Origin: DATARH01 sp963705325
GTDB lineage: Bacteria > Pseudomonadota > Alphaproteobacteria > ATCC43930 > CGMCC-115725
DNA length: 64,000 nucleotides
NCBI GenBank assembly: GCA_963705325.1
Contig: OY970069.1
Span: 1,488,001 to 1,552,000 of the forward strand
Direction: 5' to 3'
Shown: piece by piece, positions 1 to 9,320 of the stretch
How positions within the stretch are numbered: position 1 is the first letter of the stretch
Layout: each line of letters begins with the position of its first letter
Position numbers and translations under genes: made by a program
The notes under the pieces: model-generated
What the model was told of the DNA's origin: nothing
The model's input: only the letters and a program-made list of their open reading frames with translations
The model's database searches: none

Positions 1-2298
1 CTGCCCGGAACCGTTGTCGATCCCGTCTGCAACATGACGGTCAATTCCTCGGCTGCGCGCCATCGGGCCCAGTACGACGGCCGCGACTACTTCTTTTGCG
101 GCCCGCGCTGCAAGGAGCGATTCGTCGCCGAGCCGGAGCGCTTTCTCGTTCCGGCGCCGGCCAGACCGGAAACGGTCAGGTCCGGGTCATGGACCTGCCC
201 AATGCATCCGCAGATCGTGCGCGACGCGCCCGGTGCATGCCCGATTTGCGGCATGGCGCTGGAGCCGATGACGCCGGACGCAGGGGACGCGGGCAATCCC
301 GAGCTCGCCGACATGACGCGTCGCTTCTGGGTCGGTCTTGCCTTGTCGGTGCCGCTGCTCGTTATCGCCATGAGCGGTCATGTCGCCAGGGGCAGCCTCG
401 ATGCGCTGGTCCCACCGCAGATCGCCGTATGGGTTCAGCTCGTTCTCGCCAGCCCCGCAGTGCTGTGGTGTGGCTGGCCGTTCTTTCAGCGCGGCTGGGC
501 CTCGTTCAGGGCGCGCCGGCTCAACATGTTCAGCCTCATATCGCTCGGCACGGGTGTCGCCTACGCCTACAGTCTCATCGCGGCCCTGGCGCCCGACATC
601 TTTCCGGCCGCGTTCCGCGATGTGAACGGCCAGGTGCCGCTGTATTTCGAAGCGGCGGCGGTCATCGTTACGCTCGTCCTGCTCGGGCAGGTGCTGGAGC
701 TGCGCGCTCGCTCGCAGACCAACAGCGCTATCCGCGCCTTGCTCGATCTCGCGCCGAAGCGCGCGCGCCTCGTGCGCGAGGATGGCGATGAGGTGGATGT
801 CGCCCTCGAAGAGGTGACCCCCGGCAATAATCTTCGCGTACGACCTGGGGAGAAGGTGCCTGTCGATGGCGTGGTGATCGACGGTCACAGCGCGGTCGAC
901 GAGTCGATGATCACCGGCGAGCCGCTGCCTATCGAGAAATCCGTCGGCGACAAGGTGACGGGCGCGACCATCAATACGACCGGCAGCTTTCTGATGCGCG
1001 CCGAACGGGTCGGCAGCGAAACGCTGTTGGCTCGGATCGTCCACATGGTCGCAGAAGCACAACGCTCACGCGCTCCGATCCAGAGACTCGTCGATACGAT
1101 CTCTGCCTGGTTTGTGCCGGCGGTGGTGCTCAGCGCGGTCGTCGCTTTTATCGTGTGGTCGCTCTTCGGGCCGCCGCCGGCGATGGGCTTTGCGCTGGTC
1201 AACTCCGTCGCGGTCCTGATCATCGCTTGCCCGTGCGCGCTCGGCCTGGCGACGCCGATGTCGATCATGGTCGGAACCGGCCGGGGCGCCACCGCCGGGG
1301 TTCTCGTCAAGAATGCCGAAGCCCTCGAATTGCTGGAAAAGGTCGATACGCTCGTGATCGACAAAACCGGGACGTTGACCGAAGGCAAGCCGCGGCTCAC
1401 CGGCGTAACCTCGATCAGCGACATCGCCGATGGTGAGTTGCTTCGCCTGGTTGCGAGCCTCGAGCGCGGGAGCGAACACCCGCTCGCCGAAGCAATCGTC
1501 AAGGGTGCCGAGGAGCAAGGACTGCGGCTTAGCGCCGCGAAGGACTTTGCGGCTGAGAGTGGCAAAGGCGTCACCGGCATCATCGATGGCAGGCGGGTCG
1601 CGGCCGGCAACATGACGCTATTCGCCGGGCTCGGCGTCGATCCGGGTTCGCTACCCGGAAAGGCCGATGCGCTGCGCAAGGACGGTCAGGGCGTGATGAT
1701 GGTCGCGGTTGACGGACGCGCCGCCGGCCTGATCGCCGTCGCTGACCCGATCAAGGAAAGCGCGGTCGCCGCCCTGAAAGCGCTGCGCGCCGATAACATT
1801 CGGGTCGTGATGCTGACCGGCGACAGCCGCGCAACCGCCGAAGCGGTCGGGCGCAAGCTTGGGATCGACGAGGTCGTGGCGGAAGTGCTGCCGGACCAGA
1901 AGGCGAGTGCGGTCAAGACGTTTCAGGGCCAACATCGCTTTGTCGCGATGGCGGGGGATGGAATCAACGACGCCCCAGCCCTCGCCCAGGCCCAGGTCGG
2001 CATCGCCATGGGCACCGGCGCCGACGTCGCGATGGAAAGCGCGGCTGTCACCCTCATCAAAGGCGATCTGCAAGGGATCGTGCGCGCGCGCCGCTTGAGC
2101 CGTGCGACGATGCGCAACATCCGGCAAAACCTGTTCTTCGCCTTCGCTTTCAACGCCATCGCCGTTCCGATCGCGGCAGGCATCCTCTATCCGGCGTTCG
2201 GTCTCTTGCTCAATCCGATGATCGCCAGCGCGGCGATGAGCGCGAGCTCGGTGCTGGTCGTCAGCAACGCGCTGCGGCTGCGGCGCGCGGAGCTGTAG
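1..2298 (+). CDS. copA: Copper-translocating P1B-type ATPase, 5' end outside window
   Basis: Membrane pump that exports Cu(I) (possibly Ag) from the cytoplasm using ATP. The frame is open to base 1 and the residues before the first in-window ATG (position 34) read DPVCNM, the start of a YHS metal-binding domain, so the true start lies upstream. Order of parts: YHS domain, a heavy-metal-binding segment with CPMHP and CPICGM, membrane helices, the A-domain TGEP loop, the transport motif CPCALG, the phosphorylation site DKTGTLT, the HP motif (SEHPLAEAI), MLTGDS and the hinge GDGINDAP. Metal specificity is inferred from the CPC motif and the N-terminal domains. It converges on livF; a perfect 14-bp palindrome (2302-2315) lies between them but lacks a T-run. 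Confidence 0.93.
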   Translation: MPGTVVDPVCNMTVNSSAARHRAQYDGRDYFFCGPRCKERFVAEPERFLVPAPARPETVRSGSWTCPMHPQIVRDAPGACPICGMALEPMTPDAGDAGNPELADMTRRFWVGLALSVPLLVIAMSGHVARGSLDALVPPQIAVWVQLVLASPAVLWCGWPFFQRGWASFRARRLNMFSLISLGTGVAYAYSLIAALAPDIFPAAFRDVNGQVPLYFEAAAVIVTLVLLGQVLELRARSQTNSAIRALLDLAPKRARLVREDGDEVDVALEEVTPGNNLRVRPGEKVPVDGVVIDGHSAVDESMITGEPLPIEKSVGDKVTGATINTTGSFLMRAERVGSETLLARIVHMVAEAQRSRAPIQRLVDTISAWFVPAVVLSAVVAFIVWSLFGPPPAMGFALVNSVAVLIIACPCALGLATPMSIMVGTGRGATAGVLVKNAEALELLEKVDTLVIDKTGTLTEGKPRLTGVTSISDIADGELLRLVASLERGSEHPLAEAIVKGAEEQGLRLSAAKDFAAESGKGVTGIIDGRRVAAGNMTLFAGLGVDPGSLPGKADALRKDGQGVMMVAVDGRAAGLIAVADPIKESAVAALKALRADNIRVVMLTGDSRATAEAVGRKLGIDEVVAEVLPDQKASAVKTFQGQHRFVAMAGDGINDAPALAQAQVGIAMGTGADVAMESAAVTLIKGDLQGIVRARRLSRATMRNIRQNLFFAFAFNAIAVPIAAGILYPAFGLLLNPMIASAAMSASSVLVVSNALRLRRAEL

Positions 2299-2325
2299 CC
2301 CGCCTCGATCGAGGCCACAGACCCG

Positions 2326-3051
2326 TCAGCCCACTTTCATCTCGCCCAGATAGGCCTCGCGGATCATCGGGTTCTGGCGCAGTTCGGCGGCAGGGCCATT
2401 GAGCACGACCTGGCCGGTCTGCAGCACATAGGCGCGGTGGGCGATCGACAGCGCCATATTGGCGTTCTGCTCGACCATGAAGATCGTCGTGCCCTGTTTG
2501 TTGATCGTCTGGATAATGTCGAACACCTGCTCGACAAAGGCTGGCGAGAGGCCCATCGACGGTTCGTCCATGCACAGGAGCTTAGGCCGCGCCATCAAGG
2601 CGCGTCCGATCGCCACCATCTGCTGCTCGCCGCCCGACAAGGTGCCGGCGAGCTGTTTCAGCCGCTCCTTGACGCGCGGGAACAGGGCGAACACGCGTTC
2701 GAGATCCTCGTCGAAATCGGGGCCGCGGGTGCGCGTATAGGCGCCCATTTCGAGGTTCTCGTAGACCGACATGCGCGGGAAGAGGCGCCGCGCCTCCAGG
2801 ACCGGGGCGATGCCGCGCCGCACCCGCTCGGCGACGCTGACACCGTTCAGCGATTGCCCCTCGAACAGCACTTCGCCTCGCGCCGGAACGACGACGCCCA
2901 TGATCGCCTTCATCGTCGTCGATTTGCCGGAGGCGTTGCCGCCGAGCAGGCAGACGATTTCGCCGGCCTCGATGCGGTAATCGACCGCTTTCAGCACATG
3001 CAGGTCGCCGTAATAGGTGTCGACGCCGCGGAAGGCGAGGAGCTCAGGCAA
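2326..3051 (-). CDS. livF: Branched-chain amino acid ABC transporter ATPase LivF
   Basis: Cytoplasmic ATPase subunit of a high-affinity branched-chain amino acid (or amide) importer. About 241 residues with a Walker A motif (GGNASGKST, variant of GPNGSGKST), signature LSGGEQQMVAIGRAL, Walker B LLCMDEPSMGLSP and the switch histidine-like VEQNA typical of LivF. The start is TTG, overlapping the end of livG by 8 bp, so the two are translationally coupled. It is the last gene of the livK-H-M-G-F cluster. Unlike its upstream neighbours its frame is intact. The asparagine-alanine in Walker A (NAS instead of NGS/NGA) is slightly unusual. Confidence 0.9.
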   Translation of the reverse strand: MPELLAFRGVDTYYGDLHVLKAVDYRIEAGEIVCLLGGNASGKSTTMKAIMGVVVPARGEVLFEGQSLNGVSVAERVRRGIAPVLEARRLFPRMSVYENLEMGAYTRTRGPDFDEDLERVFALFPRVKERLKQLAGTLSGGEQQMVAIGRALMARPKLLCMDEPSMGLSPAFVEQVFDIIQTINKQGTTIFMVEQNANMALSIAHRAYVLQTGQVVLNGPAAELRQNPMIREAYLGEMKVG

Positions 3052-3911
3052 CCGCGGCGCTCCGCCCGAGGTAGGCGCGCATCACCTCCTCGTCGTGACG
3101 CACCGCGTCGGGGGTGCCCTCGGCGATTTTCTCGCCGTGGTCGAGGACGACGACTTTGTGGGCCAGCCTGACGACGACATCGAGCTTATGCTCGATCGAG
3201 AACGATCGTCAGACCCAGCTGGTTGAGGCTCTTGATCTGCTCTGCGAGCTCCAGCGTCTCGGCCGGGTTCATGCCGGCGGTCGGCTCGTCAAGCAGCAGC
3301 AGCTTTGGGCCGGAGGCCAATGCCCTGGCGATCTCGACCCGACGCCGGTTGGCGTAGCTGAGGCTGGAGACGACGTGATCGACGCGAGGGATCAGGCGGT
3401 TGCCGAAAATCGACAGGATTTCCAGGCATTGCTCGCGCGCCGCCTCTTCTTCATGCTTGGTGCGCGGCAACTGCAATAGCGCGCCGAACGCGCCGGTGGA
3501 CAACCGCGCATGCCGGCCGATCATCACGTTTTCGAGCACCGTCAGACTGGGGAACAGGCGGAGGTTCTGAAAGGTGCGGGCGATGCCGCGGTCGAGAACT
3601 CGATGCGGCGGCAATCGGGTAATGTCGTCACCGGCAAAGCGGACCGTTCCAGAATCGGGCGTCACCAGGCCGGTTACCGCGTTGAACAAGGTCGACTTGC
3701 CCGAGCCGTTCGGCCCGATCACGGCCACGACCGAATGCGCCGGGACGGTGAGATCGACCGAACGCAGCGCCACGAGACCACCGAACCGCACGGTCATGTC
3801 CTTGATGTCGAGCAGCGGCTCGTCGCTGCTCGATCTTGCCGCGGCAAGGACGCCAAGCCGCTCGATATGAGGAACGCCGCCGGTTGTAACCTGCGCGGTC
3901 TGCTCGGCCAT
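3044..3911 (-). CDS. livG: Branched-chain amino acid ABC transporter ATPase LivG, one frameshift
   Basis: Second ATPase subunit of the first liv transporter. Walker A GPNGSGKSTLFN, the long LivG-type loop after the Q-loop, degenerate signature LSYANRRRVEIARAL and Walker B LLLLDEPTAGMNP are all present. After LTIVL the frame breaks at about 3200. Removing one base (the second C of CGATCG on the plus strand) restores IEHKLDVVV and a normal C-terminus ending at 3044, overlapping livF. The nearest in-frame ATG before the ATPase domain is at 3911, but the same frame is open upstream into the LivM C-terminus, so a LivM-LivG fusion is possible. The single extra base is more likely a sequence error than a mutation. 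Confidence 0.8.
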
Positions 3912-5080
3912 GCTGAGAGCCTGGACCGGTCTCGTCGCCGGAATCAGGCCCTGGCGGCGGTACAGCATCATCGCTACGAGGATGATGCCGAAGATCATCT
4001 CGATCGATTGCAGCCAGCTCGATTTGCTGCAGCCATTCGACATCGATCAGCCGGCCCAGCGCGTGCAGCCACTGCGACAAGTCCTGAAGGAACCATGATT
4101 GTAGGATCTGCAGGATCAGCGCGCCGAGCACGACACCCCAGACGCTGCCGATGCCGCCGAAGACGATCATCACCAGGATCATCACCGACACCGGAAACAT
4201 GAACATTTCCGGCGTCGCGGTCTGCAGCTTGGCGACGAAATAGGTGCCGGTGGCGCCGGCGAAGGCGGCGCCGATGGCGAACGCCAACAGCTTGAACTTG
4301 ACCCGGTTGATGCCCATCGCCGCGGCGGCGATCTCGTCCTCGCGGATCGCCATCCAGGCCCGTCCGATGCGCGAGAATTTGAGCCGCTGTGCTGGTGAAG
4401 ATCAGCAACGCGACCAGCGCTAGCCCGACGTAATAATAGGGCCTAGCGCGCACCCCGAAGCTCCAGCCGAAGAGCTGCGGCGCGGCGACGCCGTTAAGCC
4501 CCATCGCGCCGTTGGTGACGCTCGGCCTGTTGCGCGCGACGATCGGCACGATCTCGCCGAAACCCAGGGTCACGATCGCCAGATAGTCGCCCTTGAGCCG
4601 CAGGGTCGGCGCGCCGAACAACACGCCGAAGAACGCGGCGACGGCCGCCGAGATCGGCAGCATCAGCCAGAACGACACGGTGAAATGGACGACGTCGCCC
4701 GGTCGTGACGCGCGACGAGGCCGAGCCACTGGAACGGCTCCCAGAAGCTGCTCCAGTCCGGTTCGATCTGGCAGGAGGCGAAGGCGCCGTAGGTATAGGC
4801 GCCGATCGCAAAGAACGCGGCATAGCCGAGATCCAGGAGCCCGGCGAAGCCGACGACGATGTTGAGGCCGAGCGCCAGCGCGGCGAAGGCGAGGGCGTTC
4901 GCCGCCGAGTCGATATTGGCGTCGTTGCGGCTGATGATCGGGAAGAGCAATGCCGCGGCGGTGACCGCGAGACAGAGCGAGAGGCCGATGCCAGTACGGC
5001 GCGATCCACTGCAGCGGCGAGGCCCGGCGCAGCCAGACATAGGACGCGCCCATCATCTGGCGCGGCTGCTGCTCCGTCAT
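3912..5080 (-). CDS. livM: Branched-chain amino acid ABC transporter permease LivM, several frameshifts
   Basis: Inner-membrane permease of the first liv system. The protein can be read only by switching frame about four times (near 5000, 4700, 4385 and 4030). Pieces in order: N-terminus MTEQQPRQMMGASYVWLR; a helix-rich section with NIVVGFAGLLDLGYAAF; LRLKGDYLAIVTLGFGEIVP; the coupling-loop motif REDEIAAAAMGIN; FGGIGSVWGVVLGA; and the C-terminal MLYRRQGLIPATR. All are in the expected LivM order, so the gene was whole before the indels. The last piece is in the same frame as LivG with no stop between. The 3' boundary given is set only by the internal ATG of LivG. Confidence 0.78.
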
Positions 5081-5096
5081 GTCGGGGGCTGATAGA

Positions 5097-6029
5097 TCAG
5101 GATTTGGTCGGGGTCGCGCGGCCGAACAGGCCGTTCGGCGCGAAGACCAGCACCAGCACCAGGATCGAGAAGATGATCACGTCGGTCCAGCGCACCGCGA
5201 AGAACTGGCCGCCCAACGCCTCGATCGAGGCCGATGATGACGCCGCCGAGCATCGCCCCCGTGACGCTGCCGATGCCGCCCAAAACCGCCGCAGTGAAGG
5301 CCCGCAGACCTGCCGATATAGCCGATGATGAAGCTCGTGTAGTTGTAATAGAGGCCGAAGATCAGCGCCGCCGCGCCGGCCAGGGCCGAGCCGAGGAAGA
5401 ACGCGGTGACGATGACGCGGTCGACATCGACCCCCATCATGCGCGCCGCCTCGGCGTCCTGCGCCGTTGCGCGCATCGCCTTGCCGAGCCGCGTCCGGTT
5501 GACGAAGAGATGCAGCCCGATCATCAGCACGAGCGCAATGCCCCAGATCAACACTTCGCGCAGCCGCAAGGTCGCGCCGCCGATATCCCAGCGCACGACC
5601 GGCAGCGGATTGGGATAGTTCTTCGAGTCCGCGCCGACCCCCAGCAGGATGGCGTTGAAGAGGATATAGGAGACGCCGATCGTCGTGATCATCGCCGCGG
5701 TGCCGCGCACGCCGCGCAGCGGCCGCAGCGCCATGCGCTCGATCAGCCACGCCGAGCAGGCCGGCCGCACCCATCGTCACGACGAAGGCGAAGGCGAGCG
5801 CGCCCACCAGCGCGAACCCGGTCAACGTCACGTCCTGGCCCGAGAGGCCGAGCCACTCGAGCGCCCACATGCCGATAAACGAGCCGACCATGAACACGTT
5901 GAAATGCGCGAAATTGATCAGCTCGAGGATGCCGTAAACGAGCGTGAAGCCGAGCGCCAGCAGCGCGTACATCGCGCCGAGGCTGAGCCCGTTGATGATC
6001 TGCTGGAGGTAGAGGGCTCCGGTGGTCAT
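5097..6029 (-). CDS. livH: Branched-chain amino acid ABC transporter permease LivH, several frameshifts
   Basis: Inner-membrane permease pairing with LivM. The N-terminal frame begins MTTGALYLQQIINGLSLG and contains LVYGILELINFAHFNVFM, typical of LivH. The frame changes near 5765, 5315 and 5235. The middle section carries RNRTRLGKAMRATAQD-type coupling sequence (here FVNRTRLGKAMRATAQDAEA) and MMGVDVDRVI. The C-terminus returns to the first frame (DVIIFSILVLVLVFAPNGLFG). With corrections it has normal LivH length (about 300 residues). It lies 16 bp upstream of livM and about 110 bp downstream of livK, with an 87-bp palindromic repeat in that gap. Confidence 0.78.
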   Translation of the reverse strand: MTTGALYLQQIINGLSLGAMYALLALGFTLVYGILELINFAHFNVFMVGSFIGMWALEWLGLSGQDVTLTGFALVGALAFAFVVTMGAAGLLGVADRAHGAAAAARRARHRGDDHDDRRLLYPLQRHPAGGRRGLEELSQSAAGRALGYRRRDLAAARSVDLGHCARADDRAASLRQPDAARQGDARNGAGRRGGAHDGGRCRPRHRHRVLPRLGPGRRGGADLRPLLQLHELHHRLYRQVCGPSLRRFWAASAASRGRCSAASSSASIEALGGQFFAVRWTDVIIFSILVLVLVFAPNGLFGRATPTKS

Positions 6030-6038
6030 GCCCTAATC

Positions 6039-6126
6039 GTCATCGCGAACGACAGGAGCAATCTCGGGGCCGCAGGAGGCCCATTCCCCGAGATTGCCAT
6101 GTCGCTGTCCAGCTCCTCGCAATGAC
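6039..6126. repeat. Dispersed palindromic repeat, copy 1
   Basis: About 88 bp between livK and livH. The left end is GTCATCGCGAA and the right end CTCGCAATGAC, an imperfect terminal inverted repeat. Inside, GCAATCTCGGGG (6058-6069) and CCCCGAGATTGC (6086-6097) form a perfect 12-bp stem. A second copy with the same end and inner motifs lies at 52962-53047. It resembles the small non-coding REP/MITE-like elements scattered in proteobacterial genomes; RNA would fold into a long hairpin, which may set the livK:livH transcript ratio (inference). Confidence 0.75.
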
Positions 6127-6140
6127 TACCGCGCGTGCAA

Positions 6141-7381
6141 TCACGAAGCGGCCGGCGCCACGCCGACATATTTGTATTGATGAATCGTGTCGTTGAGCGG
6201 GTATTTGTCGTCCCTCGTGATCTTGAAGACGCTGACGATGCGGTTGGTGATGTCGCCGTTCTCGTCGAAGCTGACCTCGCCCTGCAGCGTCTTGACCTTG
6301 GCGGATTGGATCGCGTCGCGCACGTTATCGCGATTGACCTCCTTGCCGGACGCCGCGACACGCTTGATCGCGTCGAGGATGACCAGCGCCGGCGTCATAG
6401 GCGGTGATCGAGTAGTCCTCGGGCGGGCCGCCGAATTGTCCTGGAAGCGCTTGGCCCAGGCCGCGACCTCGGGTTGGTCGAGCACGTGCGGCGCGGCGAT
6501 CGTCGCAATACCAACCCTCGGCCGCCGGGAAGCCGGCGCCGTTCAACAAGTCGGTGCTGTGCATGCCGTCGCCGCCGCCTTTGATCATCTTCGGCAGGAT
6601 GTCATAGGACTGCTTGGCCAGCTTGACCCCGGCCTGGGCGACGCCGCCGTAATAGAGCGCATCCGGGTTCAACGGTTTGATCTTGGTCAGGATGGTCGTG
6701 TAGTCGGCCTCTTTCGGATTGAGCTGGTCGCGGCCAAGCACCTTGATGCCGCGCTTCTCGGCCTGCCCCTGGAACGCATCGGCGATGCCGACCCCGTAGG
6801 CGCCGCTGTCGTCGAGCACGTAGACCGATTTGACCTTCAGCGTGTCGGCGTAAATAATTCGCCATGTTGGGGCCCTGATAGGCGTCGGTCGTCACGGTGC
6901 GGAAGTAGATCGCCTTGCCGCCCGGCCGGTATTGCGCGGCGAATCTTCGGGTTGGTGATGTCGGGATTGGTCGAGCTCGGGGTGATGATCGCCAGATCGC
7001 CCTGGCTCAGGATCGGCGACATCGCCTTGCCCGATCCGCTCATCTGCGGCCCGATCGCGGCGACGACACTCGGGTCGGAGACCATCTTGCGGGCATTGGT
7101 CGCGGCCTGCGCCGGGTCGTACTGGCCGGCTGTCGCGGTGCCGTCATCGAGCACGAGGAGATTGATCTTGTAGCCGGCAACGCCGCCGCTGGCGTTGGCC
7201 TCGTCGAACGCCATCATGCGCGCCGTGCTTGATCTTCAGCGCGGCCTGCGCATCGGCGCCGGTCAGCGGCAGGTTGATGCCGATCGTCACCTTCTTGTCG
7301 GCGGCAAAGGCGCGCGCGGCGTAGGAACCTACGAGCGCGGCGAGCAGGCAATTGGACGATCAGAGTGCGGCGCGACACCAT
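6141..7381 (-). CDS. livK: Branched-chain amino acid-binding protein (LivK type), several frameshifts
   Basis: Periplasmic substrate-binding protein of the first liv transporter. The start ATG at 7381 opens a hydrophobic signal sequence (MVSRRTLIVQ, then LAALVGSYAARAFAA after a frame change), followed by KKVTIGINLPLTGADAQ typical of the family. Later pieces in other frames are MMAFDEANASGGVAGYKINL, VAAIGPQMSGSGKAMSPI, LDDSGAYGVGIADAF, KEADYTTILTKIKPLNPDAL and a C-terminus ending YKYVGVAPAAS at 6141. At least six frame changes. Order and spacing match an intact protein of about 400 residues, so the breaks look artefactual. First gene of the cluster. Confidence 0.78.
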
Positions 7382-7495
7382 GGTGCGGATCTCCCCTGTT
7401 CAATCCGGCAGAATGAGGTTTGGCGGATTTACGGCGCAAGTTTCGCGCCAACCCGCGCGGCGGCGGCAAGTGCGATCAGAGAATGCGGCAGCCCC

Positions 7496-8120
7496 TTATC
7501 CGCTCGGCGGCTTCATCGCCACGTCGAGCATGACGTTGGGCAGAATCTCGCGGATGACGCCGCGCAACGTCGCCTCGTCCGAGGCGGTCGCCGCTGCCAG
7601 CAGGCGGCGCGAGCCGCGCCGCAGGATGCGCGCGGTGGCGCGGCCGTCGCGACCGGGGCGGATCGTGGCGAAGGCATCGGCCGGCTCGACCCGCCGCAGC
7701 ACCCGTTTCAGCGCCTGCACGCCTTCGCTGGTCTCGACATCGATGCGCGGTGGTCTCGGCGGTTTCGGGCTCGGCCTCCTCCTCGACCGCCGCGTCGATC
7801 GCCTCGACCGGCCGGTGCCGCGCCAGCACTGGTAAATCGCGCGTCCGGCCTCGGTGTCGATGCGCGATTGCAGTTCCCAGCTCTCGCCGCGCGCCGACAA
7901 TTCGCTGATCAAGCGCGAACAGATCGTCGCAATCGACTTCATGCGTGCAGGTGAGAAATGCGAGCCTGCCGTCATGCTCGATGACGCGGTCGTCGTCCTC
8001 GGCAAAGCCGAGCTCGTTCAGCGCATTGTCGAGCGCGCGGCGCGAGGCGACCAGTAGGACCGTCACGTGCAGCCGGTCGCTTACGCGCTTTCTCGGGCGC
8101 GTTACTCTCGGCGTCCTTGT
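7496..8120 (-). CDS. Conserved-looking protein of unknown function, frameshifted
   Basis: Not recognised. Placed directly after rodA on the same strand. Readable pieces in order: LHVTVLLVASRRALDNALNE and RVIEHDGRLAFLTCTHEVDC (first frame), ISELSARGESWELQSRID, an acidic linker (DAAVEEEAEPETAETT), and a C-terminal block GVQALKRVLRRVEPADAFAT, then GREGRATARIL-like arginine-rich sequence ending VMLDVAMKPPSG at 7496. At least three frame changes. No signal peptide or membrane helix is evident. The start is unclear: a GTG at 8066 gives the shortest version, while an open frame with an acidic/basic leader (ADKDAESNAPEKARKR) reaches back to about 8120. A regulator or accessory of the cell-wall operon is possible by position only. 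Confidence 0.45.
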
Positions 8121-8145
8121 CGGCCAGTCTGTGCTCCTCGACGTT

Positions 8146-9316
8146 TCAGGCCATCTGGCTTTCGCCGAGCCGGCTGATGCGCACGTCGCGGTGGATGCCG
8201 ACATTCATCAACAGGCCAAAGCCGAACATCACCGTGACCATCGCGGTTCCGCCATAGGAAATCAGCGGCAAGCGGCACCCCGACCACCGGAATAAGCCCG
8301 ATCACCATCGCCGTATTGATGAACACGTACAGAAAGAAGTTGGTGGCGACTCCAAGGCCGAGCAATCGCCCGAACTGGCTGCGGCTGCGTAACGCGATCG
8401 CAAAGCCGTAGGCGATCGACCAGGGCGTAGAGCGTCAAGAGCGCACAGCCCGCCGACCAGGCCAAATTCCTCGGCGATCATCGTGAAGATGAAGTCGGTC
8501 TGCTTCTCCGGCAGGAAGCTCAGATGGCTCTGCGTCCCGAGCAGAAAGCCCTTGCCGAACAGGCCCCCCGAGCCTAGCGCGATCTTCGACTGCAGGATGT
8601 GATAGCCGGCGCCGAGCGGGTCGCGGTCGGGCGAGAGAAAGGTGTAAAGCCGCGCCTTCTGATAGTCGCGCAGCATCGACCAGGCGAGCGGCGCCGCGCG
8701 CCGCGGCGGCGAGCCGATACCGCGCCGAACATCCATAGTCGAACGCCGGCGAGGAAGAACACGATCGCACCGGCGGCAAGCAGCATCATCGCGGTGCCGA
8801 GATCGGGCTGTTTCAACACCAGCAGCAGCCGGCACGACGATCACAGGCCCGACGGAACGATCAGATCAGCGAAGCCGCCGGACTGTTTTCGCTCGGCAGG
8901 CAGTGAAAATACCGCGCGAGCGCCAAGCACCAGCGCGATTTTCATGATTTCGGAAGGCTGCAGCTGGAAGAACGCCGAGGTCGATCCAGCGCTGCGCGCC
9001 CATGCCGATGACGCCGCGCAGATCGACCGCGACGACCAGCAGCCAGCGCAAGCGCCATAGATCCAATAGGCGCTGCGGAACCAGTAGCGGATATCGATCA
9101 GCGCCGCGCGCGATCATCGGGACGAAGGCAATCGCGAACCGCGTCATCTGGCGCGAGGCCCAAGGCTGCATGTTGCCGTTGGCCGCCGAATACAGCATCG
9201 CGAAGCCGATGCTGGAGATCGACGCAGATCAGCAGGACCAAGCCCCACTGCAACCCGCGTACCTTGTCGGTGAGGGTGAGTTCGCGCCGGCCGATATCGG
9301 AAGAAAAGCTGGCCAT
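8146..9316 (-). CDS. rodA: Peptidoglycan glycosyltransferase RodA (SEDS family), many frameshifts
   Basis: Polytopic membrane enzyme that polymerises lipid II glycan strands during cell elongation, working with PBP2. Start ATG at 9316 gives MASFSSDIGRRELTLTDKVR. Other pieces, in different frames: AMLYSAANGNMQPWASRQM, RGVIGMGAQRWIDLGVL, LKQPDLGTAMMLLAAG, LQSKIALGSGGLFGKGFLLG, THLSFLPEKQTDFIFTMIAEE-like sequence (here QSHLSFLPEKQTDFIFTMIA), and the C-terminus NVGIHRDVRISRLGESQMA. All SEDS landmarks are present in order, with about eight frame changes. It starts 4 bp after the mrdA stop. RodA is normally essential in rods, so the breaks are most likely sequence errors. Confidence 0.82.
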
Positions 9317-9320
9317 CGCG

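Noticed and set aside
2302..2315. 14-bp palindrome GCCTCGATCGAGGC between copA and livF as terminator
   Set aside because: No loop of usual size and no T-run on either strand; kept only as a remark.
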